Shown: positions 24,530 through 32,107, counted from the stretch's first letter. The stretch is 54,663 bases of DNA from Nitrososphaerota archaeon (GCA_011605725.1 JAAOZP010000008.1:1-54663), one strand, 5' to 3'. Made by a program: numbers and translations. The notes: generated by a model not told the origin, from the sequence alone.

Positions 24530-24772
24530 CTATGAGGAAGGTTTTGCAGCCAGTGCTTTCTTCACTTTCGCAGCCAGCTCCTTTGCTGCGGGCTCAAGGA
24601 TGTTCTTGGAGGCGCCCCAAACCTCGATCCCGGCTATGCTCTCATCCTCAGCTATTTCAACGAATATGTCGCTGTCCGCTTCCACAGTGTCTTTTATCGG
24701 GCCCTCCTTGATAACTATGTACATTATGTCCGATTCAGGGTCGTAGTGGACTTTCATTCCGCCTCCATCCAT
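24530..24772 (-). CDS. DUF2283-family protein, pair 3
   Basis: 80 residues, or about 75 if the second Met is used: MKVHYDPESDIMYIVIKEGP, SDIFVEIAEDESIAGIEVWG, ASKNILEPAAKELAAKVKKA. Clear DUF2283 signature Y-D-x-E-S-D-I-M-Y-I. It overlaps its DUF4258 partner by 19 bases. MKVHYD is the family-like start, so ATG 24757 is preferred over 24772. Confidence 0.78.
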   Translation of the reverse strand: MDGGGMKVHYDPESDIMYIVIKEGPIKDTVEADSDIFVEIAEDESIAGIEVWGASKNILEPAAKELAAKVKKALAAKPSS

Positions 24773-25044
24773 CTTCCTTTCTCCAGACGCCTCTTAATAA
24801 AGTTGTCGACGGATGATGTATCTATCACGGTTATGATCTTGGCCATATCATCTTCCACGGTGTAGACGATTATAAGCCAGTGGCCCTGCAAAACCATCCT
24901 TGGACCGATGGCTACTAAAGCTCCTGTTACAATATCAAAATATAGTTTCTGAGGCGACTCTAAAATTCTACTAACCTCTGACTTGTCAATATTTCTTGTC
25001 TCTAACCTCACAAGCGCGTGAGAAGTATAGGATATTCTCTTCAT
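24754..25044 (-). CDS. DUF4258-family protein, pair 3
   Basis: 96 residues: MKRISYTSHALVRLETRNID, KSEVSRILESPQKLYFDIVT, PRMVLQGHWLIIVYTVEDDM then AKIITVIDTSSVDNFIKRRL. DUF4258 pattern with T-S-H-A-L-V-R-L. Upstream (25045-25080) are GATTTAAACG, a TATA-like box, and ATGCGCGAC, a weak relative of the GC elements. Confidence 0.75.
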   Translation of the reverse strand: MKRISYTSHALVRLETRNIDKSEVSRILESPQKLYFDIVTGALVAIGPRMVLQGHWLIIVYTVEDDMAKIITVIDTSSVDNFIKRRLEKGRWMEAE

Positions 25045-25098
25045 CTAACGCCTACTTATGCGTTTAAATCATGCGCGACTTTTTTCGTAGCTGTTCGT

Positions 25099-25242
25099 CT
25101 ATTGTCTGCATTGGGCGTGGGGCTCTTTAAGCGTTTCCATCCTAGCGTTGATACTGTTGTAAGCTTGGACTGCAGCCCACCATGAGAAGTATTCCTCGTC
25201 GTCGCCCAGCCAGCGCACGAACGGTTGCGAATTCGCCCTCAT
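25099..25242 (-). other. Unidentified short ORF, probable gene fragment
   Basis: ATG 25242 gives 47 residues: MRANSQPFVRWLGDDEEYFS, WWAAVQAYNSINARMETLKE, then PHAQCRQ. A second frame upstream (25256-25318) reads NVLVELAKARKEAVGLMLSK IS and could be its 5' part if a frameshift lies near 25250. It starts immediately beyond the GC element that truncates HicA. Protein-like composition, no family recognised. Confidence 0.35.
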
Positions 25243-25318
25243 GCTTGTCTCTAGCTTATTTTTGAGAGCATGAGCCCAACCGCTTCCTTCCTAGCCTTCG
25301 CCAGTTCGACGAGCACGT

Positions 25319-25464
25319 TCAGAAGCGCGCGTGGTGGGGAACAGTAACCTTTCTTTTACCGTCAGTCAAATAGATGTGCTTCCCTTTTGATGAACCGTTT
25401 TGAACCCTGCTTTAGCCAATGTTCTGATTATTTCTCTCCAAGAAACCGTGGGAAGCTTAGACAG
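25319..25464 (-). pseudogene. hicA: HicA toxin, frameshifted and truncated
   Basis: A frame from CTG 25464, overlapping the HicB stop, reads LSKLPTVSWREIIRTLAKAG then FKTVHQKGS; one base is then missing. The next frame continues HIYLTDGKRKVTVPHH and ends ARF-stop. W-R-E-I-I-R-x-L, the G-S-H active-site His and V-T-V-P-H-H are the HicA (dsRBD-like mRNA interferase) hallmarks. Two independent lesions are present: a one-base deletion before the catalytic His, and loss of about 20 C-terminal residues at a GC element. HicB is upstream here, the reverse of the commonest order. Confidence 0.85.
25324..25332. repeat. GC element AGCGCGCGT at the HicA break
   Basis: Read on the minus strand as CAC-GCG-CGC-TTC, it replaces the sequence expected after the HicA PHH motif. 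Confidence 0.75.
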
Positions 25465-25681
25465 TTATCTCTACCAGTTCCCTTCTCTGTTTCAGCCTTT
25501 CCAGTTCCTCGGGGAAGGCCTCCAAATAACCCTCTATCGCCTCCCTTATGTTTGCCAACGCCTCCTCTCTCGTCTCGCCCTCGCTTATGCAGCCCGGTAG
25601 CTCTAAGCATTGAACAGAGTACCCGCCCTCCTCCTCTTCCCTCAGGACGACTGACAGCTTTAAGCCCCTAGCCTGAACCAT
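25457..25681 (-). CDS. hicB: HicB antitoxin
   Basis: About 74 residues from ATG 25681. KLSVVLREEEEGGYSVQCLE is followed by LPGCISEGETREEALANIRE and AIEGYLEAFPEELERL, a full HicB N-terminal fold. The frame is open to 25717, but TATA-like GCTTATAATG at about 25703-25712 lies about 25 bp before ATG 25681, favouring a leaderless transcript from there. It is followed by the broken HicA, so this is an orphan antitoxin. Confidence 0.82.
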   Translation of the reverse strand: MVQARGLKLSVVLREEEEGGYSVQCLELPGCISEGETREEALANIREAIEGYLEAFPEELERLKQRRELVEITV

Positions 25682-25750
25682 TACATGAGGATACTGCGCA
25701 TCCCGCATTATAAGCATTTCAGCTTTAAAGCACGCCGGTAATCTTTCATT

Positions 25751-25839
25751 GTTAGCGCGTGCTCAGAGTCATGACTAACGCATCTACTTCCAGGCTGTAT
25801 TCAACCTTTTTAAACAGTTTCTGCATAGCGTGCGCTAAC
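25751..25839. mobile_element. 89-bp unit: DUF2283 5' fragment between inverted repeats
   Basis: Left end GTTAGCGCGTGCT (25751-25763); right end AGCGTGCGCTAAC (25827-25839). They are inverted copies with 11 of 13 positions matching. Between them lies a near-identical copy of the first 22 codons of the DUF2283 gene at 23018-23081. The layout looks like a miniature terminal-inverted-repeat element or a captured fragment. No target duplication is obvious. Confidence 0.5.
25752..25826 (-). pseudogene. DUF2283 fragment, 24 codons
   Basis: Reads MQKLFKKVEYSLEVDALVMT then LSTR-stop. The intact paralogue at 22857-23081 reads MQKLFKKVEYSPEVDALVIT then LSDN. Homology begins at the ATG and ends exactly where the GC element starts, at both sides. 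The last two codons and the stop are made by the element. Confidence 0.85.
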
Positions 25840-26497
25840 TTCTCAGGAGGCTTCTGGCGAAGCTTAGGAAGTATTTGGCGGCAGAAGTTGGGTTTTCAGG
25901 AATAAGGCTTTCAACAACGCTCCACTCAGCCCCCTGGTGGAAATGCTTGGGGAAGGTTTCCACGCGCTCCCATTTGACGTGGGGCATGTTGTCGTGTCTG
26001 AAGACTTTCCCGTCTACGCTCGTCTTATCCCAGTGGAAAGCATACTTCTCCATGAGGCTTTCACTCCTGTAGAGCCAGACTTCGAGGAAGCTCCCGTCCT
26101 TAAGGAAGACCTTGGCCTTCTCGTAGTCGAAGCTCGTCCCAACTACGATGTCTGGATACTCTTTTTCAGCAATCCTGCAGATAAGCCTGTAGGCGCTCTT
26201 CCTGTTTAAAAGCGGCTCCTCAGCAAGCTTCTCCAATGCTTCCCTAAGCTCCTCCAGGTGGCTCAGCCTGAAGAAGACGCGCCAAGAATCCTCCTCGTCT
26301 AGGCTTCCCCGCATATATTTTTCCTCAATATCGTTTGAAGAGGCCACTCCGTTTACTCTGCACAGCCTATCTATTTCAGCGTCAACCTCGAGCAGGGCAG
26401 ACCTTACATGCTCTAACGCTTCCTCGCTTAGAGTCTTCTCCCTAACCTGTCCAGTGGCCTCCGCTACTCTCTCAAGCAGTGTGGCTGCTTCAACCAT
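25835..26497 (-). CDS. DUF6516 (TumE-like) protein with N-terminal antitoxin-like helical domain
   Basis: 220 residues. Residues 1-105 are helical and acidic (LEHVRSALLEVDAEIDRLCR, NGVASSNDIEEKYMRGSLDE, FFRLSHLEELREALEKLAEE) and are paralogous in layout to 24099-24293. Residues about 110-220 (VVGTSFDYEKAKVFLKDGSF, VFRHDNMPHVKWERVETFPK, HFHQGAEWSVVESLIPENP) resemble the DUF6516/TumE toxin family, with conserved D-N-x-P-H and P-x-H-x-H. It could be a fused antitoxin-toxin. The stop lies inside the right inverted repeat at 25835, so a few native codons may be missing. Confidence 0.55.
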   Translation of the reverse strand: MVEAATLLERVAEATGQVREKTLSEEALEHVRSALLEVDAEIDRLCRVNGVASSNDIEEKYMRGSLDEEDSWRVFFRLSHLEELREALEKLAEEPLLNRKSAYRLICRIAEKEYPDIVVGTSFDYEKAKVFLKDGSFLEVWLYRSESLMEKYAFHWDKTSVDGKVFRHDNMPHVKWERVETFPKHFHQGAEWSVVESLIPENPTSAAKYFLSFARSLLRS

Positions 26498-26530
26498 GCT
26501 TGCCTAGCGCTCCCCTCTAGGAACATCGCG

Positions 26531-26553
26531 GTGGAAGAATATAAATCTTCCAC
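26531..26553 (-). promoter_or_regulatory. Inverted repeat with a TATA box in its loop
   Basis: GTGGAAGA ATATAAA TCTTCCAC: perfect 8-bp arms with the TATA-like core in the 7-base centre, 34-56 bp before ATG 26497. A protein bound to the arms would cover the TATA box; likely an autoregulatory operator of the toxin-like gene. Confidence 0.5.
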
Positions 26554-26666
26554 GATTCCTTAAAACGGTGGTTGCGTAAGGTCCCCGGTTGCTTTCAGGA
26601 GCCATAGTGCGCACCTACTCTTCCTCCTGCTTCAAGCATCACGCTACTATTCTTCCAGAGGCTTTT

Positions 26667-27062
26667 TCAAACGTATCCTAGGCTTTTTAAAGCAAGCTGG
26701 TTTAGCCCAAGCCAGAAGACGTATTCAGGATCCTTAAGCCATTTACTGAGGCTCGGGGCCCATTTTAAAACCCCGTTCCTCTTGTAAAGCTCAAGCAGGC
26801 GGGAGGCATGCTCCCTCCCAAGCTGGAGGATCCTGGCTGCAGGGGTTTGGAGAAGCTTTGAAACGATTTCTCTGACTTGTTTGACTAGCAGGGGGTTCAC
26901 TATTCTGCCCCTAAGCCTAGCTAGCTCCATGCTTGCTTTGAACAAAGCCTTCTCAACCCCCTTGAGCCTCCTCCAGCCGCCGTTCCTATAGGCTTTCAGC
27001 CTAACTTGTAAAAGGTCCCCATAGGAGAACGCTGCTGACAGCCCAGGGACCATTACCCCCAT
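26667..27062 (-). CDS. Unknown basic helical protein
   Basis: 131 residues, not recognised. YGDLLQVRLKAYRNGGWRRL, KGVEKALFKASMELARLRGR then IVNPLLVKQVREIVSKLLQT, and a C-terminus with PEYVFWLGLNQLALKSLGYV. Basic and helical, no membrane segment, no cysteines. ATG 27062 sits after ACC-CCC; codon 4 (ATG 27053) is an alternative start. The distance to the TATA-rich stretch near 27183 suggests it is divergent from the membrane gene at 27266. Confidence 0.5.
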   Translation of the reverse strand: MGVMVPGLSAAFSYGDLLQVRLKAYRNGGWRRLKGVEKALFKASMELARLRGRIVNPLLVKQVREIVSKLLQTPAARILQLGREHASRLLELYKRNGVLKWAPSLSKWLKDPEYVFWLGLNQLALKSLGYV

Positions 27063-27182
27063 TCTTGGTTTTTACAGTAGTAAGAAAGAGAGATATAAAG
27101 TTTTCGCGTGCACCACCCTTTAGAAAACTCGGTTAACATAACATGGTTATGATTCGTCTTTTAAGAGTAAAATCTGTAAAAA

Positions 27183-27200
27183 AACATTTAAAAATATGCA
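27183..27200 (+). promoter_or_regulatory. TATA-like promoter of the surface cluster
   Basis: ACATTTAAAAATATGC preceded by A-tracts; transcription would start near 27220. The downstream ATGGAGGT at 27246 offers a Shine-Dalgarno GGAGGT for the TTG at 27266. Confidence 0.4.
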
Positions 27201-27265
27201 TAAGCATAAGGTTTAAGTATTGATTTCAATGGTTTAAGCAGGGGAATGGAGGTTAAGCGCTTCAA

Positions 27266-29059
27266 TTGCCAGGGGCTGAACGCGTAGATGCTTCCAGCAA
27301 TCCTCCCGGCGGGCTTTTTTCAAAATTTTTCAAGCATCCTGGAAGCCTCATTCCCCGTCTAGCCTATCTTACACTCTCCCTAAGCCTGGTTGCAGCATAT
27401 GTTTCAATAATGCATCTGGCTTCCCCCAGGATATTCTTCGCAGTTAAGCGTGTGAGCGTCTGGGAGTTTTTCAGGATGAGTTGGGAGCCCCTTCCCTTCC
27501 TCGGGGTAATCCTGACAATCCCCTTCCTAGTCTTGAGGGAGAGGAGGCTTGCCGCGGCTTCAATACTCGCCCTAGGCCTTATGCTCCCGTTTAACTACGA
27601 TGCTCGGATAGTAGTCTACTTATGCTGGCTCCTCCTCGTAATGCTTCTGACGCGGAGAAGCATTGATTTCAACGAGCTTCTCAGGATGCTCTCCGCCTCA
27701 ACGCTTTTCCTCACCCTGGTCATCATCATACACCTGGTTTCCTACCCTTTTCAACCGTTTGAAAACACGATTCTAAGCCTGTTGACGCTCAGCTGGGTGA
27801 GGCTGTACGCTACTCTCCAGCCTCTTGGAGCACTATGCTACGTTTTAACCCCTATAGGGGTTTTCATACCGCTCTATTTTCAAAAGCTGAGGAGCAGGAG
27901 CCTAGGGGCAAAGGTTAACACGGGGAAGAAGATTCTTCAAGGGATTTTCGGGGAGCGTGCTTCAAACATTCTTTTCCCCACGGCTCTTTTTCTCTCAATC
28001 TATCTTTCCGTCTACAGCTACCTGCCGAGGCTTAACCCTGAGCTTGCTCCAACCGGTGTCGACATACTGTCCTATGCTCAGAAGCTGGTTGAGATAAACA
28101 AGTCTAGAGACCCAGTCGGGTTCGCGTTCGCAAACTGTTCAGACAGGCCTCTCTTCTACCTTTCACTCCACGCTTTAAACAGGCTTACCGGGATGACTGT
28201 CATCCAGACTCTTGAAGCAGCCTCTGCAATATGGCTTACGGGCCTAGTGGCCTCATACTACTTTCTCTCTCTAAGTCTTTTCAACTCTAGAAGCATGGCT
28301 TCCCTGACGGCTCTCCTCGCAACCGCCGGGATCCAGGTTAGCGTAGGCCTATACTCCTCCTACCAGGCTAACATGGCTGCGCTCATAATGGTTAACATTC
28401 TTTCAGGAATAGTCCTATCCTGGAGGGAGGGTTTTCTGAAGAACATGCTGGTTTCAGCCCTCTCCTTCCTCGTGCCCATGTTTCACCCTTACACGGCAGT
28501 CCAGTATTTCGGGATGCTCAGCCTCACTCTTCTCTACGCCTTCTGGAGGAGCAGGAGCCTAAGCTTTTTGAAGACGCTTGCTTTAATTCTCTTCTCCGCG
28601 CTTCTCTCAAACGTTTTCACAAGCCTCATGGCGTATGGTCATGGTTCTCCACCGCTTACAAGCGCGGCGAACGTTGCAACCAGGCTCATCAGTCTCGACA
28701 GTCTTTTAAGGTTCACGGGGGAGACGCTGTTTCTCTTCACAACCCTTTACAGCAGCTTTATAGCGAACAGTGCTTACCTGGTTTTAACGCTTCACGGTTT
28801 AACCAGTCTTCTCAGGGTTGAAATGGAGGAGACGCGGAGGGTTTTCCTAACAGCCTCGTCGCTAACCCTCCTACCCCTGTACGCTATGGATGGCTTGACG
28901 GGTTCAAGGCTTTTCCTCAACCTTCCCTCCCCCGTTTTCTCAGCAGTAGGAGCATGCATGTTTAAGAACAGGAGCCTATCGGGGCTTCTCATAGTTCTCT
29001 CCCTATGCTTCAACCTTCAAGCAATGTGTAATCTTGGAGCGCTCACCGCCCCAGCCTAG
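27266..29059 (+). CDS. Polytopic membrane protein, GT-C-like
   Basis: 597 residues with about 13-14 predicted membrane helices (LAYLTLSLSLVAAYVSIMHL, FLGVILTIPFLVLRER, VVYLCWLLLVMLLTRR, and so on to LIVLSLCFNLQA). A long first non-membrane loop after the sixth helix contains PTGVDILSYAQKLVEINK, DPVGFAFANCSDRPLFYLSL with acidic and aromatic residues. This topology recalls GT-C sugar transferases that use a polyprenyl-phosphate sugar, but I see no diagnostic motif. Start TTG with SD GGAGGT twelve bases upstream. First gene of a cluster with the surface proteins that follow. Confidence 0.6.
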   Translation: MPGAERVDASSNPPGGLFSKFFKHPGSLIPRLAYLTLSLSLVAAYVSIMHLASPRIFFAVKRVSVWEFFRMSWEPLPFLGVILTIPFLVLRERRLAAASILALGLMLPFNYDARIVVYLCWLLLVMLLTRRSIDFNELLRMLSASTLFLTLVIIIHLVSYPFQPFENTILSLLTLSWVRLYATLQPLGALCYVLTPIGVFIPLYFQKLRSRSLGAKVNTGKKILQGIFGERASNILFPTALFLSIYLSVYSYLPRLNPELAPTGVDILSYAQKLVEINKSRDPVGFAFANCSDRPLFYLSLHALNRLTGMTVIQTLEAASAIWLTGLVASYYFLSLSLFNSRSMASLTALLATAGIQVSVGLYSSYQANMAALIMVNILSGIVLSWREGFLKNMLVSALSFLVPMFHPYTAVQYFGMLSLTLLYAFWRSRSLSFLKTLALILFSALLSNVFTSLMAYGHGSPPLTSAANVATRLISLDSLLRFTGETLFLFTTLYSSFIANSAYLVLTLHGLTSLLRVEMEETRRVFLTASSLTLLPLYAMDGLTGSRLFLNLPSPVFSAVGACMFKNRSLSGLLIVLSLCFNLQAMCNLGALTAPA

Positions 29060-29082
29060 CCCAGGCTTAAGGCTTAAAAAGA

Positions 29083-29565
29083 ATGACGGTAAGCTTGAAA
29101 ACAATGGGTCAGCCGGCTTCGCCAAGCCCCGGGGAGCGAGAGATAGTTATAGAGCTTACTCCGAAAAGGCTTTTCATACTTATTCTCCTAGCAATACCCC
29201 TTGTCCTCATCGCCTACGTCGGGTTTGAACTGTTCTCCGCCTACTATGGTCCCAGGAGCCTGAGCATAGAATTCTCGCTGGACAGGGAGACCTATAGGCC
29301 GGGTGACGAGGTTACTGTCAGGGTTAGCGTTGGCACCGGGGTTCTCGGCCGGCTGATAAGGATTCCCGCAGCAGGCGTTGCAGTAGCCATCGAGGTGAGG
29401 AACCCTGGCGGCGACGTTGTCTACGTGGACCAGGGTGAGACGAATGCTGCTGGAAACCTTGAGTTCAGGTTTAAAATATTGAGGGAGGCGGGTGCGGGAG
29501 AGTATAGCATCTACCTGGCTTGTACTGGTGGAAGCAGGTCTGGAGGCTTCAGGGTTGAGCCTTAA
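29083..29565 (+). CDS. Membrane-anchored MG2/Ig-like ectodomain protein
   Basis: 160 residues. A cytoplasmic start, then one helix (RLFILILLAIPLVLIAYVGF), then a beta-domain: SIEFSLDRETYRPGDEVTVR, AIEVRNPGGDVVYVDQGETN, GNLEFRFKILREAGAGEYSI YLACTGGSRSGGF. The R-x-x-Y-R-P-G-D-x-V-x-V pattern is the MG2 (alpha-2-macroglobulin family) strand, repeated in the two following genes. N-terminally anchored on the outer face. Role unknown; part of a surface set. Confidence 0.65.
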   Translation: MTVSLKTMGQPASPSPGEREIVIELTPKRLFILILLAIPLVLIAYVGFELFSAYYGPRSLSIEFSLDRETYRPGDEVTVRVSVGTGVLGRLIRIPAAGVAVAIEVRNPGGDVVYVDQGETNAAGNLEFRFKILREAGAGEYSIYLACTGGSRSGGFRVEP

Positions 29566-29619
29566 TCCACAGTTTTACTATGCTTATTAGGGGGTTGTAA
29601 ATAGAAGCTTGCAAATAGA

Positions 29620-29632
29620 AAAGCTTATATGC
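29620..29632 (+). promoter_or_regulatory. TATA-like box before the secreted MG2-like gene
   Basis: AGCTTATATGCGG, with transcription expected near 29645-29650, about 30 bases before the ATG at 29677. Confidence 0.4.
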
Positions 29633-29676
29633 GGTTGATTAATAAACCATATATTTGTAAAATGTTGAGGGGATTA

Positions 29677-30144
29677 ATGTTTGTTATGAGGCAGAAGGCC
29701 CTGCCGATTCTCGCGATTCTCATGAGTCTTGCTCTGCTCTCTCCATGCTTCATGGCTTCAGCCCAGTCGAAACCGATAGCTATAATTACCGTCAGGACGC
29801 TGGACATGATGGGGAACGAGAGGACTTCTTTCGCCAGGGGCACAACCGTAGTTGTAGAGGTTACTATTCAATCTCAGGTTTACGCTTACGGGCCTCCTAC
29901 GGGATACTTGTTGATCGTCGAGATTTTCAACCCTCAGAACTACGTTGTTTTCATCGGTTTCATCACTGACGTTATTGACCCTGGTGCGACGAAGAAGGCT
30001 GGAAGCGGCTACCAGATACCTGCAGGAGCCTCAACCGGAACCTATACTGTGAGAATATTCGTCTGGAACGGCTGGCCTTCTCAAATGGGTCCTAATTGGG
30101 AAGCATTATCCGACCCTGGTGAAAAAACCTTCACAGTATCTTAG
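29677..30144 (+). CDS. Secreted MG2/Ig-like domain protein
   Basis: About 155 residues from ATG 29677, chosen because GAGGGG lies six bases before it and the frame then opens MFVMRQKALPILAILMSLAL then LSPCFMASAQ, a signal peptide. The longer frame from 29629 is unlikely. The mature part has one beta-domain: IAIITVRTLDMMGNERTSFA, RGTTVVVEVTIQSQVYAYGP, TGTYTVRIFVWNGWPSQMGP, GEKTFTVS. Likely extracellular partner of the neighbouring Ig-like proteins. Confidence 0.65.
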   Translation: MFVMRQKALPILAILMSLALLSPCFMASAQSKPIAIITVRTLDMMGNERTSFARGTTVVVEVTIQSQVYAYGPPTGYLLIVEIFNPQNYVVFIGFITDVIDPGATKKAGSGYQIPAGASTGTYTVRIFVWNGWPSQMGPNWEALSDPGEKTFTVS

Positions 30145-30161
30145 AACAATGGTGATGAGGC

Positions 30162-31475
30162 TTGAGTATTAAGAGTTTCTCGACATTTCTTCTCCTCTCG
30201 CTCCTCCTGCTCAGTATGCTTCTACGTGCAGGGGCAAGCCCGTCTATTACTGTCTCAACCGATAAGAGCACGTACTACAGGGGGGAGACTGTAAGCATAT
30301 CCATATCTAACGCTCCTGCGAACTGCGACCTAGGTGTTCAAATCGTTAACCCGGTTGGTGGAGTCGTCTTCGCATGGCAGCAAAGAACCAACAGCCAGGG
30401 GAGTGCCTCAGTCTCCTACCCTATTCCACCGGACGCGATCTACGGCACATACACTATTTACGTTTCTGGATGCGGAGACACGGGTAGCGGCACTTTCAGC
30501 GTCACTGAGGTTCCTCCACCGCCTCCTCCGCCTCCTCCTGGACCTCCTAAGGAGAGCACCTCCATGACTGTAAGCGTCGACAAGGAGGTGATTATGCTTG
30601 GCGAGAGTGTTTCGATAAGAAGTATTCTAAACCCTGGTCTCGACGTTACTGTTAGGCTGAGGTTTGCGTGTCCAAACGGGTCTGAGGTTTCAGTAAGCGT
30701 TTCAATGCTCTACGGGGTTTTCACCTATGTTTTCAAGCCTGATGCTCCGGGCTACTGGAGGATATGGGTCACGTGGGAGGGTAATGCTCAGTATGAGGGC
30801 TGCGTGAGCAACACTGTCGGGGTAGTTGTCAGAACCCCTGTCTCCCTCCGTGTGATCGCAGCTCCCTCCATCGTCGGTGTTGGCGGAGCAATAGTGGTCT
30901 ATGCTGACACTAACCCGCCTCTGAAACATAAGCCTCTATTAATCTCATACTTTTCAAACAGGACGAGGGTTTGGAGAACAATAGGAGTTTTCGAAACAAG
31001 CTCTGAAGGGTTTATCGCGTGCGTCTTCACCCCGAGCGAAACCGGTGAATACGTGTTTAAGGCTGAATGGGTCGGGGACCCGGCTTACATGCCTGCTTCA
31101 GCAAACTCCTCCAGGGTTCTTGTTACTGCGGAGCCTGTGTCTGCCGAGGATATTATCAGTATGCTAAGCCGGCTGAGAGAGCTGCAGAGGCTGCTTGAGG
31201 AAAAGGAGAAGGAGCTTGAGGCCAGCAGGAGCACGATAACAGGTTTGCAGAAGAGCATCGCGGAGCTTCAAGCAGGTTTAAGCAGCGCCCAGTCTAGGAT
31301 TTCAAGCCTTGAGAAGCAGCTTGCTGAAACAGAGTCGAAGGTTTCGGAGGCTGAGTCTCGGGCACAGTTCACCACTATACTCGGCCTCTTGCCAGGACTG
31401 CTTATCGGCCTGATACTTGGATACTTACTGTTCAAGAGGCGTTCCAAGAGTAGTTTCCCGCTTCCGCCTGAATGA
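30162..31475 (+). CDS. Cell-surface protein: tandem Ig-like domains, proline hinge, coiled coil, membrane anchor
   Basis: 437 residues. Signal peptide FSTFLLLSLLLLSMLLRAGA. Domain 1 (about 27-115) has TVSTDKSTYYRGETVSISIS and GTYTIYVSGCGDTG. A hinge of prolines (PPPPPPPPPGPPK). Domains 2 and 3 (about 135-320) have SVDKEVIMLGESVSIRSILN and SIVGVGGAIVVYADTNPPLK. A coiled coil (about 325-405, LQRLLEEKEKELEASRSTIT). Finally a helix ILGLLPGLLIGLILGYLLF with a KRRSK stop-transfer tail. Start TTG 30162. It looks like a stalk-like surface adhesin or S-layer-associated protein. The C-terminus is inside. Confidence 0.75.
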   Translation: MSIKSFSTFLLLSLLLLSMLLRAGASPSITVSTDKSTYYRGETVSISISNAPANCDLGVQIVNPVGGVVFAWQQRTNSQGSASVSYPIPPDAIYGTYTIYVSGCGDTGSGTFSVTEVPPPPPPPPPGPPKESTSMTVSVDKEVIMLGESVSIRSILNPGLDVTVRLRFACPNGSEVSVSVSMLYGVFTYVFKPDAPGYWRIWVTWEGNAQYEGCVSNTVGVVVRTPVSLRVIAAPSIVGVGGAIVVYADTNPPLKHKPLLISYFSNRTRVWRTIGVFETSSEGFIACVFTPSETGEYVFKAEWVGDPAYMPASANSSRVLVTAEPVSAEDIISMLSRLRELQRLLEEKEKELEASRSTITGLQKSIAELQAGLSSAQSRISSLEKQLAETESKVSEAESRAQFTTILGLLPGLLIGLILGYLLFKRRSKSSFPLPPE

Positions 31476-31568
31476 CTCTGAACGCGGAAAAACGCTTTAC
31501 GCTTCGAATACTGTAGTGGCCAATCCGGTTTTTCTCAGCAGCAGAATATTCTTGAAAACACGACAGTA

Positions 31569-31582
31569 AGACTTATATTTTT
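31569..31582 (+). promoter_or_regulatory. TATA-like promoter
   Basis: AGACTTATATTTTT about 25-30 bp before the ATG at 31605; a leaderless transcript is likely. Confidence 0.45.
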
Positions 31583-31604
31583 CAGCAACAGCCTTATTCA
31601 AACC

Positions 31605-31883
31605 ATGAATAAGGATCAGGGTATTGGGGCAGTGTTGCTGCTTGCATCCATAGTTGGAGTAATACTTTACTTCTGGCTCGTATTCCTCTCGCCATGGTGG
31701 ACAGTGATTCTTCAGCTCACTGCCTTCGTCGCAGTCGGCTTCGTGCTCTTCATACTTGGCTGGATAGGCTATACTCTGGCAACTACTCCGCCGCCTAAGC
31801 CTATTGAAGAGATTGAGAAGGAGATAGAGCAGGAGAGTAAGGAGACTAAGGAGGAGACTCCGCCGCCCCCACCATCCTCGTAA
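31605..31883 (+). CDS. Small two-helix membrane protein with acidic/proline tail
   Basis: 92 residues: helix 1 GIGAVLLLASIVGVILYFWL, helix 2 LTAFVAVGFVLFILGWIGYT, then a charged tail (EEIEKEIEQESKETKEE) ending in TPPPPPPSS. It is a clear paralogue of the product of 32227-32475, which runs the other way. The family is not recognised; such archaeal proteins often have W-I-G-Y-x-x at the end of helix 2, as here. Confidence 0.6.
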   Translation: MNKDQGIGAVLLLASIVGVILYFWLVFLSPWWTVILQLTAFVAVGFVLFILGWIGYTLATTPPPKPIEEIEKEIEQESKETKEETPPPPPSS

Positions 31884-31904
31884 GCAGCTGGTTAAGGAGG
31901 ACTC

Positions 31905-32039
31905 GTGCAGGCTGGAGACACTGTTAAACAGGATGCGGCCGTAAGGATCACTTTGAAAAATGTTTTTCTCGCCTCCTTCTCTATTGCTCTCCTCTTCCTG
32001 CTCGCCGTCTTCATCCTCGAGTTTTCAAGCCTAGGCTGA
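31905..32039 (+). CDS. Short single-helix membrane protein
   Basis: 44 residues from GTG 31905 with a good ribosome-binding site AAGGAGGA at 31893-31900, ending at 32039. QAGDTVKQDAAVRITLKNVF is followed by one helix LASFSIALLFLLAVFILEFS. It starts 21 bases after the previous stop, so is probably co-transcribed. Too short for default gene calling. Confidence 0.55.
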   Translation: MQAGDTVKQDAAVRITLKNVFLASFSIALLFLLAVFILEFSSLG

Positions 32040-32098
32040 GTGTTACAACTATTCTTCTGCCTAACAAATACTGTCATGATGTCTGGTAGGCTTATCTG

Positions 32099-32107
32099 TA
32101 GCGCGCG
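32099..32107. repeat. GC element TAGCGCGCG
   Basis: First of two GC elements 50 bp apart in a gene-poor stretch between convergent genes. Confidence 0.5.

Noticed and set aside
4009..25839. Cutting and rejoining at pre-existing GCGCGC restriction sites
   Set aside because: In the two paralogue comparisons (DUF2283 fragment and HicA) the parental or consensus sequence has no GCGCGC at the break. The element is added there, so simple cut-and-ligate at old sites does not explain it.
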